A DNA stretch of 64,000 nucleotides, from positions 1,468,470 through 1,532,469 of the forward strand of contig NW_003101678.1 of assembly GCF_000003855.2 (NCBI RefSeq). Direction: 5' to 3'. The stretch is from Blastomyces gilchristii SLH14081. Its lineage: Eukaryota > Ascomycota > Eurotiomycetes > Onygenales > Ajellomycetaceae. How positions within the stretch are numbered: the first letter of the stretch is position 1; each line of letters opens with the position of its first letter. Positions 13,060 through 25,042 of this stretch are shown here, in pieces. Under the pieces are notes generated by a model. It did not search any database and had not been told where the DNA came from. It was given only the letters and a program-made list of their open reading frames with translations. Made by a program: the position numbers and the translations under genes.

Positions 13060-14780
13060 TATATACAAAGAGAAGAAGAAATCATATTCTTATTAAAACT
13101 AAAAAATAAAGAAAATAAAAACAGAACTGTGAATATAATTTAGAGATTAATAAAGAAAAAACAAAGAAAACTCATACTTATATTCTTAATATCTGTGATA
13201 CTTAACTTCTCTGTGACTATTAATTCCTCTCTTTAAAGAAGCAGAGAGCATTATACTTATAATACAGATAATTATTATATTTAATATAAAGATTATCAGA
13301 AATACACAGACTTTAAAGAAGTCAGATATCAGAGTATATACAGTTGTAGCAGAGTCTTAAGAGCTGATTATCTGTGTATATAATTAAATACTTCTTGTGA
13401 AGCTGTATCTACTCTCTCAGTTGTACTGAAGTATTCAGTCTGAAAACAATTGAGATACAGAGAGAGAGCTTATCTATTCAGATTAACTCTTATTATAAAT
13501 TTATAATATTTACATTGTCTTGATTATCTGAATTTTACAGATACTCAGAAACTCATCTCTTATTAATAATATGATTGTGAAAATGTACTGCAGTATGAGA
13601 ATTATTGATAGAAAATCTAGACATATTTACATATACATAATCAGAGATTATATAAGTAGAGAGAAAATAATTATAGATCTGCAGAGCTGCAGAGAGCACT
13701 GACAGCATCAGAAGCTTTGCAGAAACTGTTAACTAGAATCTGTAAGAAATTACTTATAGAAAGACTTACAGTAAAGAGTGAGACTACACTGCTTAAAATC
13801 AGAGACTGTTCTGAAGAAGGTACAGAATTAACTGCTGATCTGAAGATCAGATGTGATGATAAGACTGAGAGAAGTGAAGATACTATTATAAGTGATGATA
13901 TCTCTGCTTTATCAGCTGATAAAAAGTGATCAGAGAAGTTGCAGAGATATCTGTAAGAAGCTCAGTAGTAGTCAGACATTATTTATAAAGATATTGAAAT
14001 TGAAAAAACTTTTGTTCTTGAGAAGTTCTTAAATTAATATATAGACATTGTCAGAAACTCTCTCTCTCTATTATCTAAGTGAAAACACTTTATAGATGAA
14101 TAAGAATACTCACAGTTTATAAGAATAAGAGCTGTTACAGAAAAAGAAAAAAGAAGATGAGATTTCAGAGACAGATCTGAGATATTTATACTACTTTAAA
14201 GAGATTTATTTACACTATGAATGATCTCACAGAACAGTCAGATCACTCTAGTAAATAAAGAGTAATTATGAATTACAGATCTGAATCTTTCTATATAACT
14301 ATAAAGAGTGATTACAGACTGTAAATATCTTGATTCTATAATTCTACAGAGTTAATAAAAGAATGAAAAATTCCTTACAATTCTACAGTGTCAAAGAATG
14401 ATAATTTATAAGAATGAGTGAAAGATTAACTTGTAAATACTTTTCTTTGATAAGAATAATCTCACAGAGAGTAATTCATCTGTAGAATGAATCTGTGTAA
14501 TAATTACATAAGAATTTTATAAAAATGATTAAGAGTCAACTGAAATTCTTTTATATAAAAGATATGAGATGAATCTGTATAATAGTCAGAGAAAGATCTG
14601 CAGATTATAAAGAATCTCATAGAATAAGAAACTGAGTAATAGACTCTTTTCTCTTCACAGTAATAAAGGAATTTTTCCTCACTGAGATTTTTTATAGATA
14701 TGAAGAATTTTTAGTGAGTATCACTGCAGTGCTGAGTCAATTCTATGAAATCACTCAGTGAAAGTCTTTGCAGATGAAGT
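13060..14780 (+). other. Extra 3' region of family I downstream of the chromodomain
   Basis: About 1.7 kb lies between the chromodomain and the 3' LTR in copy Ib and, colinearly, in copy Ia (about 5,200-6,920). Chromoviruses usually end soon after the chromodomain, so this is additional sequence. One stretch (13,717-13,929) is open for 70 codons and is rich in charged residues (ICKKLLIERLTVKSETTLL, later CDDKTERSEDTIISDDIS). Its Ia counterpart (about 5,860-6,070) shows the same order of residues with stops. A further stretch at about 13,250-13,380 reads with several cysteine and tyrosine positions (SIYSCSRVLRADYL). I do not recognise a family. It may be a third ORF, a captured host fragment or a long 3' UTR. 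Confidence 0.5.
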
Positions 14781-14784
14781 CTTA

Positions 14785-14798
14785 GAGAGAAAGAAGTA
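14785..14798 (+). other. Polypurine tract of family I copy Ib
   Basis: The purine run agagagaaagaag directly precedes the 3' LTR, as expected for the plus-strand primer site of an LTR retrotransposon. Copy Ia has an equivalent purine run at about 6,929-6,942. Confidence 0.65.
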
Positions 14799-15055
14799 TG
14801 TAAGAAATCTCACTTCTTACAGATTCTTTATCTCTATTTCTATCTCTTATGTAATTAATAGAGTTAGCAGCTCTTGACTACACACAACTATATAGACTGA
14901 AGTTCATGACTACTATTCATAACTCAGCTTGAATACTATTATACATTGATCTCTACATTTTATCTTTCTACCGCGAATACTTCTAGCAGTTAATAGTACA
15001 TATCACGCCAAGCTGCAAACATCTGAATAATCGCCTGCGAGCACTTATTCTTACA
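14799..15055 (+). repeat. 3' LTR of family I copy Ib
   Basis: A 257-bp LTR with canonical ends TGTAAGAA...TTCTTACA, followed by target duplication aactt at 15,056-15,060. The last third (about 14,970-15,055) retains CpG sites (ACCGCG, CACGCC, ATCGCCTGCGAGC) that have been lost in the other LTR of this copy. Confidence 0.92.
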
Positions 15056-16504
15056 AACTTCTATCACTTTGTACTTGATATAGTGATAATTCAGTGTACA
15101 AGATGAGTGTGTAATCTGTATATTCTTAAGATTCAATTATATCAGATCTTCTATCTTATATTACTTAATAAGATCTTAGTGAACATTGATCTGATCTTCT
15201 TGATCTTATTTAGTACTTGCTATAAAGGCCTCTGCTCAATCACAGACATCTCAGAGCTTTATTACTAAATTGTCAGTGATCTGAATCAGACTGTGAGAGT
15301 TCAGTGTGAACTGTGTAATCTCTAGAAGATTTAACACTTTCATATGATATCTGTATGTAAGAAAGAACAGACTTATATCTGTTGAAATGATATCTCAGTC
15401 ATTGATAGTGACTTCAGCATGTAGAAGAAGATTATATCAGTCATCTTATAAATAATTGCAGAACTTATAAAGATAATTTTTCACTGTCTGAATTATTCAT
15501 TCTGATATATTATCAGTCTTAGAGTGATAAGTAGTTAATAAGTAATATATAATCTTGAGAATCTGACAGATTATTGTTCAGAGAATACTTATGAATTGAC
15601 AGTCTCAGTCAGATATAATAGATCTCAGCAACTCATGCATCTGATAGAATGAACTCTGTAAGAAGACTTCAGTGACTTGTTCAGTATTCATCTTATCACA
15701 AGATTTCAATATTATATCTTTACTTAATTAGTCAATAATGACCAGAATAGTCTTATAATTCTTACTCTCAGAGAGATTGATAGTGAAATCAATGACTACA
15801 TCTCATCAAATTCTATCAGAGATATTGAGTGATTTCAGTAGATCTTTTCTACAGGTCTTTCATAAGATGATAGAAGAATAATAATTGCAGTTTCAGACAA
15901 AATATCTGATACTATTTAATATCTCAGATCAGTAGAACTTTTGAGAGATCATTTAATACAGTTATTCACAATCTAAATAACTGATTATATGAGAATCATG
16001 CATTTCTTGCATTATTCAGATGCACAAGAGCTCAGAATAAGAAACTCAGTATCATCTGTGAAATCACAGAGTATTATTATCATTGATTGAGTATTCTGAG
16101 ATGTCAGTTCTTATATGTAGTTCTGAGAAGAATCAGAGTGCTTCTTGATATACTGTCTCAGTGAGTGCTTGAAGAAGTTTGTAAGTTTAAGCTGTTATAT
16201 GTCACAGTTCATTCGGTATAGATCTGAAAGATATTAAGATATTAATATTAGTTCATAGAGAGAGTATTCTGATCGGTGAAGTATGTATAGTACTGTGAAT
16301 AATCTCATTTTAATCAACTAATATCTTCAGATTCAAGAGCTGATATTCTCAGTTCATTTAATATATATCTGTTTCATTGAATAATATATCTTACTCTCAT
16401 TATAAGAGAGTATCTGTTATCAAGTTCTGACTGCTGAGATAATAGTGTATAGTGAAATGAAAATAGCTTAATAGCTTAGATTATCACATCTGACATTCAG
16501 TAAG

Positions 16505-16837
16505 TGTAAGAGGCCTACGCTGAATAGATCAGTATTATATTAATAGGTCTTATATAACAAAGATAAAAACATTAAAGAAGGAAAGAAAGAGAAAGTGCGA
16601 GAATCAGTGATCAAGGTGAATATTTATACACATATGTGATGGTGTACACGGTGGAGCTTCAGGGTGGAAGAATATGCACGCGTCTGTAGCAGCTGAGAAT
16701 TGATGATTGAAAATGACTGAGAATTAGAGTGTATGCTACACGCGTTTGTAGCAGCTGTGAATTGGTGATTGAGAATGAAAGAATCTATGAAGTGTAATGA
16801 AATAGTCTATATGATTGATTAGGCGCAGCCTGCCACA
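16505..16837 (-). repeat. 3' LTR of family II copy IIb
   Basis: A 333-bp LTR with plus-strand ends TGTAAGAGGCC...CCTGCCACA. The pyrimidine run at 16,838-16,853 next to it is the complement of a polypurine tract, which fits this being the 3' LTR of a minus-strand element. Its interior is AT-shifted compared with the LTR at 21,912-22,243. Confidence 0.9.
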
Positions 16838-16859
16838 TTAGCCCTCTCTTTTCAGAAGC

Positions 16860-18590
16860 AGTTTTCATCAGTCAAGAGCTGCTGTTTCAGATAACACAGA
16901 ACTTGAAGTTCAGATCATTTGATTATAGCTGACTCATTTCATAAGATATTATCAGTCACAGCTGTGAAATCTCTTATTAAGAATATCTTCAATCTTTCAC
17001 TCAAGCTCATTATCTTCTTCTATAATATCTGACAGTTGTCAGTCAGAAGTCAGCTGAGAAGAGAATAAATTAATGACAGTATAGCAGAGCAAGCTTGTAT
17101 GAAATACATTATAAATTTCTAATAATGTGTCAAGATAATAGTTGTGACTATCTAGAACTTCTATCACTTTATATCTGATATGATGATAGTCTAGCATATA
17201 AGATGAATGTGTGATTTATATATTCTTGGGATTCAATTATACAAGGTCTTCTATCTCATACTGCTCTGCGAATCTCATTGAATGTTGATTTAATCTTCTT
17301 AATCTTGTTTTACAGTTGTCATGAAGATCTCTGCTCAGTCACAGATGTCTCAGAGCTTTGTTACTATATTATCAGTGATCTGAATTAAACTGTGAGAGTT
17401 CAGTATGAACTGTGTAATCTCTAGAAGATTTAACACTTTCATGTAATATCTGTGTGTAAGAAAGAACAGACTTATATCTGTTAAAATAGCATCTCAACTG
17501 TTGATAGCAATCTCTGCATGTAGAAGAAGATTATATCAATCATCTTATAAGTAATTACAGAACTTATAAAGATAATTCTTTACAGTCTGAATTATCTGTT
17601 CTGATATATCATTGATCTCAGAGTGATAGACAGTTGACAGATAATATATAATCTTGAGAACTTGACAGATTCTTGTTCAAAGAGTGCTTATGAATTGATA
17701 GCTCTGATTTAATACTATTAATCTTGATAACTTATGCATCTGATAGAATGAACTCTGTAAGAAGACTTCAGTAACTTATTCAGTGTTCATCTTATTATAA
17801 GATTTCAATATTACATTCTTATTTAGTTAGTCAATGATGACTAGAATGTTTCTATAACTCTTGCTCTCAGATAGATTAACAGTGAAGTTAATTACTATAT
17901 CTTATCAGATTCTATCAGAGATATTAAGTGATTTCAGTAGATCTTTTCTACAGTTCTTTTATAAGATAATAGAAGAATAGTGATTATAGTTTCAGATGAA
18001 GTATCTGATACTGTTTAATATCTCAGATCAGTAGAATTCTTAAGAGATCATTCTATACAGTTGTTCACAGTCTGAATAATCAGTTATATATAAATCATGC
18101 ATCTCTTGTATTATCTGAGTGTGTAAGAGTTTGAAGTGAGAGACTCAGTATTATTTACAGAATTATAGAGTGTTATTATCATCAATTAAACATTCTGAGA
18201 TATTGATTCTTATACATAGTTCTGAGGAAAATCAGAGTGCTTCTTGATATACTGCTTTAGTGAGAATCTGAAGAAGTTCATCAGCCTGAGCTGCTGTATA
18301 TCACAGTTCATTCAGTATAGAAAAAGTGAAGATATTAATATCAGTTCTAATCAGAGAAGCATGTATAGTGTCTTAAGCTGTTTTATCTTGATTAACTAGT
18401 ATCTTCAGATTCAAGAGCCAGTGCTCTCAGTTCATTCAGCAAGTATCTGTTATATTGAATAGCATATCTTACTCTCATTATAAGAGAGCATCTGTTATTG
18501 AGTTCTAGCTGCCAGAACAGTAGTGTATTGTAAAATGAAAGTGACTTAGAAACTCAGATTATCATATCTATTATTCAGTAAGTTTACAGA
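16860..18590 (-). pseudogene. Family II integrase with C-terminal chromodomain (copy IIb)
   Basis: Minus-strand integrase relic ending in a chromodomain. The chromodomain is clearest in the homologous stretch of copy IIc (about 38,235-38,365), which reads IIEEDNELEWEIEDILDKR, then RPRGRS-stop-YLVK-stop. This matches the chromodomain pattern weVeeIld.R..g...YLVKWkGY, with the stops in tryptophan positions. In IIb the same segment lies at about 16,930-17,060. The rest of the stretch is colinear with 15,056-16,504 (copy IIa) and 38,460-39,960 (IIc). Confidence 0.78.
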
Positions 18591-18599
18591 TAGTTATAA

Positions 18600-20450
18600 A
18601 GTATTTGAGATTCTTATAATCTATGACTATCTCAAATTTGAAGATACTTTGAAGTTCAGAGTTTCATTCTTCTAAACAGTGTATAATTGTGAGAAGTTTC
18701 TTATCATAGATCTCATAATTGCATTCAGTGAGACTTAGTTTCTTAGATATAAAGACATATGATTATAGAACATCTTCATTATTATATTACAATATCACTT
18801 CTTCTATTATATAGTCAGAGAAATCAGCTTCAACAACTATTTTATAATCAGAATCAAATATTATCAGTAGAGAAGTATTAATAAATATCTTCTTTATCTG
18901 TATAAATGCAGCTTCAGCATTCACTGATTATTGAAATACTGAGTCTTTCTTAGTGAGATCTGTAAGTAATCTTATGATATCTGAGAAGTTTTATATAAAT
19001 CACTGATAGAAGTTAGTAAATCTGATGAAGCTTTGTACATCTTTCACAGTATACAGAGCTTCTTATTCAAGAATGATGAAGACTTTCTCAGAATTCATTC
19101 AAATTCTCTTATCAGCTTCTATAATAAAACTCAGATACTTGATACTCTTGATTTCAAAATTATACTTATTAATATCTATTGATAGTTCTGCTTCTTATAG
19201 CTGTTGTAATATCTTTTATATATATTCTTAATATTCTTTTCTGAATTCATTGATGAAGATGAGAATGTCATTCAGATAAGTAGATACAAACTTATTAAGA
19301 AAATCTCAGAGTGCTCAGTTAATATACTTCTGAAATGTACTGAAGATATTAGTCAGTTCAAAGAGTGTGACTATTTATTCAAAGAGATCATAATATGTTT
19401 GAAATGCTGTAAGTTATTCATCTTCTTCAGTGATATGAATCTTATGAAATACAGTGACAATATCTAGTTTTATAAATTATTGAGCTTATCTGATCTATGC
19501 TAGGGTTTCATTGATAAGAGATAAAGAATATTGATCTTTCTTTGTCAATCTATTCAGATCTCAGTAGTTTACACAGAATCAGAGTTCTTCATCTAATTTC
19601 TTTACAAAGAGAATAGAGACTGCAGTGAAAGAGTTACTAATATATATAAATTCTTTATTCAACAGATTATTAAGTGTCTTTCAAAGAAGAAGAAGTTCAT
19701 CTCAGAACATGTTATAAAGAGAGTCTTATAACAGTTCAGAGTTCTTATCATTCTTTTTCTCTAACTTAATACTGTGATTCACTTCAGAACCTTGTAAGAG
19801 AGGTATATTCATAATATTATCTTGTTAAAAGATATCTAGATATTCATGATATTATTGAGAAAGTTTTATATAAGAATCTGTTATTGTAATGTGAAATAAC
19901 TTTTCTAGAGTCTTTTTAATATTGACTAGACTGATGAAATAGATTAATATATGATTCTGCTATCAGTGAACTTGTCAGTGACTCTGTTGATAATTTTGAT
20001 GATAACTTCTTTTTCAGAGTATTTTATACATGTTGACAGAGATCTGTGTCAGGTTCATAATCTTGTAAATGTCATCTTTATGAACTCTATCATTGTTAGA
20101 AAATATCAAGCTTCTATTTTAAGCATTTAATAAGATGTCTTATTCAGATAGTCAGACAAGTTCTAACATAAAATTATAATCAAGATTATTAACTTCATAT
20201 ATATAGGTATCTTCATACTGATATTCTTTCACATCTATGATCAGCTTCATTATGTAATGAGTATAAATGTCTTTTAAATCATCAAATTCTGTGAGAAGTC
20301 AGGATTTTAATAGAGAAATATGCTGAAGATTATGACATCTTACAACTGAAGATTTTATTATTATATAGTGACATAGACTGCTGTCTATCATGGCTTTCAT
20401 ATTATACATATTATTAACTACAGTAGATACAAGAATCACATTTATTATTA
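18600..20450 (-). pseudogene. Family II protease, RT and RNase H relic (copy IIb)
   Basis: Read on the minus strand from high to low coordinates. The protease-like segment MKAMIDSSLCHYIII (about 20,370-20,415) matches a retroviral-type ALIDSGA.g.FI with Gly changed to Ser. The RT includes SILFVKKLDEELWFCVNYRD (about 19,560-19,620) and the YLDD box as YLNDILIF (about 19,258-19,290). RNase H lies at about 18,640-18,860; in copy IIc the same domain is open over 74 residues. Order and motifs are standard Ty3/gypsy. Asp-to-Asn changes and TGG-derived stops show it is inactive. Confidence 0.85.
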
Positions 20451-20559
20451 TCTTCTCTTCAAATTGTTATTATCTGACCTCTTCAAGCTTCTGTTTATAA
20501 ATTTGAATAGAAGTTAATCTTTTCTCTGTTTCACTGAGATATTCTTGTAGTTATTCTCT

Positions 20560-21700
20560 GAATCTTTCTCTAATGTAATATGATTAATGCAGACAGACAC
20601 TGATTCATTCTTTGAATGAGAAGACACTGATCTTTCTCTCAAGTATGAAGACACATAGGTTGATTGGCAGTTGAAAGCAATGTGTTCTGATTAGTTACAG
20701 TTGATGCATACTCTATATTGACATTGATTGATGACTTTTTCAAGAGTGATCTCAGGGACTTGAAAGTCTGTTCAAATAGTGGAAACTCTTGCTTATGTAT
20801 AGATATTTAAATCTATTCAGTTCATGACATCTGCATCATTATTATTCTTCAGTGCAGATGTATAAGTGACTGAGATGTAATATCTTCTATCACTATTCTA
20901 TATACTCTTGAGCTTGATAAGATGATCATTCAATGTTCAGAGCTGTGTGTAGAAGTCTTCATAAGTCTGGTCTTTATCTATGCTTACAAGAGTCTGTAAG
21001 AGTTTGAAAGTCAATATTCTCTTAAGCATGCTAATCTTCATTTAATTCTCTCAAGATTGACTACCTGCTTCTAGAATCTTAATATTGAAGTCAGGAATAA
21101 ATGTTATAAGAGAAGTGTTTCTCTGTCAGATGCTCTGTAATTAATCTAATACTTTCTATTGCATGAGAGTGTCTCAGAACAGGACATCAAGATATTTCAT
21201 GATATTATCAAATATTTGCAATGCTGGTTCACATGCTTTCATTCATGAATGAAATTTCTGTTTTATATGATCTTTCAATCATTCATTGATATATCAATCT
21301 TGATTGATTAGTGAACTGATAGTATCTTCATCTACACTCAGTTTTACAAGCATTTTCATTCTTCATGATGAGTAGAGAGTGAGATTGAAAGTATTGAAGT
21401 ATGTAGAAGTATCTAAGCATTTCTTCAGTGCTTTTATATTCAATTCTATAGATGTTGAAATTGTATGAGTTAATTGTTAAATTTCTTCATATTGAAGTTG
21501 TTAAGTTGCATGCATATCTGCTATCTATTGCTGTTATAATTTCAACATTGCTCAGAGTCACTGTGACATCACATCTATGCTCATGTTTAAGGGTTTCATA
21601 TTATCATTAGACATAATTATATCAATCATCAGATGTATGATATCTGTGAAATCTGAAGAAGTGTAATCATATTCTCATATATCTGAGTGTCAGAACTCTC
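20560..21700 (-). pseudogene. Family II gag relic with zinc knuckle (copy IIb)
   Basis: Minus-strand gag. A zinc knuckle at 20,667-20,708 reads CINCN-stop-SEHIAFNC, an exact C-x2-C-x4-H-x4-C spacing with one stop inside. Upstream of it (higher coordinates) the frame reads in long pieces, for example FNTFNLTLYSS and ACEPALQIFDNIMKYLDV, as expected of a capsid region. Gag would package the element's RNA. The same region is split by LINE copy B in IIa (joint at 24,289) and is cut at LINE copy C in IIc (joint at 43,060). Confidence 0.75.
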
Positions 21701-21911
21701 AGATCTTTCACTGATATTCTCTTATAAGATTTTATTCTCTTCATAAGATCTTGTTACAGAGTCAGAGTGACTGATGAGTAAGCTTCTATCTGAGAACTCA
21801 GTGTCTGCTTAACTGTTTAACTGTTTCTCTATTTCTTATACATTGTTACACATTTGAATATCTCTTGATAAATAATCATTTCTAATGAGAAGATAATGAA
21901 TGTTTTTATAG

Positions 21912-22243
21912 TATAAGAGACCTATGCTGAATATATTGGTATTATATTGATAGGTCTTATATAACAAAGATAAAAATGTTAAAGAAGGAAAGAAAGAGAA
22001 AGTGTGAGAATCAGTGATTGAGGTGGATATTTATACATGTATGTGGTGATGTATGCGGTGGAGCTTCGGGGCGGAAGAATATGCGCGTGTCTGTAGCGGC
22101 TGAGGATCGGTGATCAGGAATGGCTGAGAATCGGAGCGTACGCTACGCGCGTTCGTAGCGGCCGCGGATCGGCGATCGGGAATGGAAGAATCTATGGAGT
22201 GTAATGGAATAGTCTATATGATTGATCGGCGCAGCCCGCCACA
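21912..22243 (-). repeat. 5' LTR of family II copy IIb, GC-rich half preserved
   Basis: A 332-bp LTR paired with 16,505-16,837. The portion from about 22,040 to 22,243 is strikingly GC-rich and full of CpG, for example GTAGCGGCCGCGGATCGG, where the partner LTR has GTAGCAGCTGTGAATTGG. All the differences I checked run from C/G here to T/A there. This half therefore escaped the mutation that hit every other LTR of the family in the window. Confidence 0.88.
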
Positions 22244-22690
22244 GTAAGCTTACAGATAATTGTGAAATGCTTGAGATTCTTATAACCTGTGATTATCTCA
22301 AATTTGAAGATACTTTGAAGTTCAGAGTCTCATTCTTCTAGACAGTGTATAATCACAAGAAGTTCTTTATCATAGATTTTGTAATTGCATTCAGCAGAAC
22401 TCAGTTTCTTAGATATGAAGATGTATGATTATAAGATATCTTTATCATTATATTATAATATAGCTTCTTCTGTGATATAGTCAGAGAAATCAGCTTTAAC
22501 AACTGTTTTATAATTAGAATCAAATGTTATCAGTAGAGAAATATTAATAAACATCTTCTTTATCTGTGTGAATACAGCTTCAGTGTTCACTGATCACTGA
22601 AATACTAAGTTCTTCTTAATAAGTTATATAAGTGATCTCATGATATCTGAGAAGTTTCATATAAATCACTGATAGAAGTTAGCAAATTCA

Positions 22691-22897
22691 ATGAAGCTTT
22701 ATATATCTTTCACATTATATCAAGCTTTTCATTCAAGAATGATAGAGATCTTCTCAGAATTCATTCAAATTCTCTTATCAGCTTCTATAATAAAACCTAG
22801 ATATTTTATACTCTTAACTTCAAAATCACACTTATCAATATCAATTAATAGTGCTACTTCTTGTAATTATTGTAATACTCTCTGCACATGCTCTTGA
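22691..22897 (-). pseudogene. Family II RT region in copy IIa (antisense open stretch)
   Basis: An open stretch on the plus strand here (and its counterparts at 19,025-19,231 and 40,409-40,615) is antisense to the region between RT and RNase H of the minus-strand element. It is conserved because the three copies are homologous. I treat it as an antisense shadow, not as a gene. Confidence 0.6.
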
Positions 22898-24455
22898 TAT
22901 TTCTTTCTGAATTAATCAGTGAAGATGAGAATGTCATCTAGATATGCAGATGCAAATTCCTTAAGAAAATCTCAGAGTGCTCAGTTAATATACTTCTTAA
23001 ATATACTGAGAGCATTGATCAGTTCAAAGAGTGTAACTACTTATTCAAAGAGATTATAATATATTTAAAATACTGTAAGCTATTCATCTTCTTCAGTGAT
23101 ACAAATCTTATGAAATGTGATAATAATATCTAGCTTTATAAATCATTGAGCTTATCTAATACATGCTAGAATTCCATTGATGAGAAATAAGAAATAATAA
23201 TCTTTCTTTATCAATCTATTCAGATCTTGATAGTTCACACAGAATCAGAGTTCTTCATCTGATTTCTTTGCAAAGAGAATAGAAGCTGCAGCAGAAGAGT
23301 TACTAATACATATGAATTTCTTATTTAACAGATCATTGAGTGTCTTCTAAAGAAGAAGAAGTTCATCTTGAGACATATTATAAAGAGAGTCTTATGATGA
23401 CTCAGAGTTCTTATCATTCTTCTTTTCTAACTTGATACTGTAATCTATTTCTGAGTCTTGTAAGAGAGGTAAATTCATAATGTTATCTTATCAGAAGACA
23501 TCTAGATATTCATGATATTATTAAGAGAGTTTTGTATAAGAATTAGTTATTGTAGTACAGAATAACTTCTCTAGAGCTTTCTTAATATTAGCTAGACTGA
23601 TGAAATAGACTGATATATGATTCTGCTATCAGCAACTTTGTCAGTGACTCTGTCAGCAGTTTTATTAATGACTTCTTTTTTAGAGTATTTTATAAGTATT
23701 GGCAGAGATCTGTGTAAGATTCATAGTCTTGTGAATATCATCTTTGTGAATTCTATTATTATTAGAGAATATTATGCTTCTGTTTCAAGTATTCAATAAA
23801 ATGCCTTGTTCAGATAATCAGACAAGTTTTCATATAAAATTATAATTAAGATTATCAACTTCATATACATAGACATCTTCATGTTGACATTCTTCAATAT
23901 CTATGATCAACTTCATTATATAACAGATACAAATGTCTTTTAAGTCATTAAATTCTGTGAGAACTCAGAGTCTTGATAACAGAATACACTGAAGGTTGTA
24001 ACATCTTACAACTGAAGATTTAATCATTATATAGTGACATAGACTGCTATCTATTATAGTCTTCATATTATACATATTATTCATCATAGTGGATATAAGA
24101 ATCATATTCATTGTTATCTGTTCTTTAAATTGTTCTTATCTGATTTCTTTAAGCTTCTGTTTGTGAATTTGAATAGAAGCTAATCTTTTCTCTGTTTCAT
24201 CAGAGTATTCTTGTAGTTATCTTTTAAATCTTTCTCTAATGCAATGTGATTGACGCGGACAGGCACTGATTCATTCTTTGAGTGAGAATGCTACTTCTCA
24301 AAAATGAATTGGAAGAATACAACTCTATTCAACTGAGAAAGGAGCCTGTATGACTAAATTCAATTGAGTTCAGACAAAGCAGGAGAAATGCCTCTGTTCT
24401 AGTATATATAAAAACACTTGAATAGTCAAAGATCTCTGAAGTAAGAGTAGCAGGT

Positions 24456-25013
24456 TTGAAAATGAGAGTTCATGAATACAAAGACTCAAGAATGAATCTC
24501 AAAGCTCAAACACAGTGTTCAAACTGTCAAAGATATGGACACTTTGCAATCTCATGTTTTAGAGACTCAAAATGTGTATTCTGTGCCAGAGATCACAAAA
24601 CTAGTGAGCATAAATGTGAAACATGCTCAAAAAGAGGTGAAATATGTCAACACACTCTGCTTAAGTGCTCTAATTGCAAAGAAAAACATGCATCTAGCTC
24701 AAAAGAATGTATGTTTGCTCCTAGAACTCAAAAGAACTGGAGAAAAGATGAAGCTCAAAGTCAATCTAGAACTGAAAAGAAGAGTCAAGCCAGTAGACTT
24801 ACAACTGCAAGCTCAAAAAGAAGAAACTCTCAACTATCTAAATCTTCAAACTCCAATTCTCCAGCTAAATGTAAACAGAATTTGAATCCTCAAACTCCTG
24901 TTAAGATTAGAGAATTGAGAAATGACTCTGGTGATAAACTAGATATAATGCAAGCAGTTGAGATCCCTACTTTTCAAAATAGTTATAATCTACTATCTGA
25001 TGATAGTGACTAG
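24456..25013 (+). pseudogene. LINE ORF1 (zinc-knuckle protein), 3' part, copy B
   Basis: An open frame of 185 codons, the C-terminal part of LINE ORF1. The full ORF1 starts about 1 kb further upstream in copy D (50,652). Residues from about 21 on hold a zinc-knuckle cluster: CSNCQRYGHFAISC is an exact C-x2-C-x4-H-x4-C, followed by CVFCARDHKTSEHKC and CETCSKRGEICQHTLLKC and another Cys pair, an array typical of LINE ORF1 proteins of the I/Tad superfamily. A lysine-, serine- and glutamine-rich tail follows. ORF1 proteins coat LINE RNA. The upstream part (24,289-24,455) has stops and is colinear with 51,543-51,717. Confidence 0.82.
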
Positions 25014-25042
25014 ATCCTACTCTATCTCTACTCTCTTTTAGT

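Larger units (their letters stand above)
7806..15055 (+). mobile_element. Ty3/gypsy chromovirus family I, copy Ib, full length
   Basis: A complete 7,250-bp element with two LTRs (7,806-8,062 and 14,799-15,055) and a perfect 5-bp target duplication, aactt, at 7,801-7,805 and 15,056-15,060. It lies in family II integrase sequence; the intact site can be read at 17,150-17,170. Order: LTR, gag with zinc knuckle, protease, RT, RNase H, integrase, chromodomain, about 1.7 kb of further sequence, purine tract, LTR. This is the chromovirus order. No frame is open over its whole length, so it is a RIP-killed copy. The usual tRNA-type TGG primer-binding site is not visible after the 5' LTR. Confidence 0.92.
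16505..22243 (-). mobile_element. Ty3/gypsy chromovirus family II, copy IIb, full length
   Basis: A complete 5,739-bp minus-strand element with LTRs at 16,505-16,837 and 21,912-22,243 and a perfect 5-bp TSD, gtaag, at 16,500-16,504 and 22,244-22,248. It inserted into copy IIa, a member of its own family, between integrase and RNase H. Reading on the minus strand: 5' LTR, gag with zinc knuckle (20,667-20,708), protease, RT, RNase H, integrase and a C-terminal chromodomain, purine tract, 3' LTR. Many tryptophan codons are stops, so it is dead. It is the best template in the window for the family II layout. Confidence 0.92.

Noticed and set aside
19025..19231. Conserved 68-residue plus-strand protein (also 22,691 and 40,409)
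   Set aside because: It is antisense to family II pol, and its recurrence only reflects three copies of that element.
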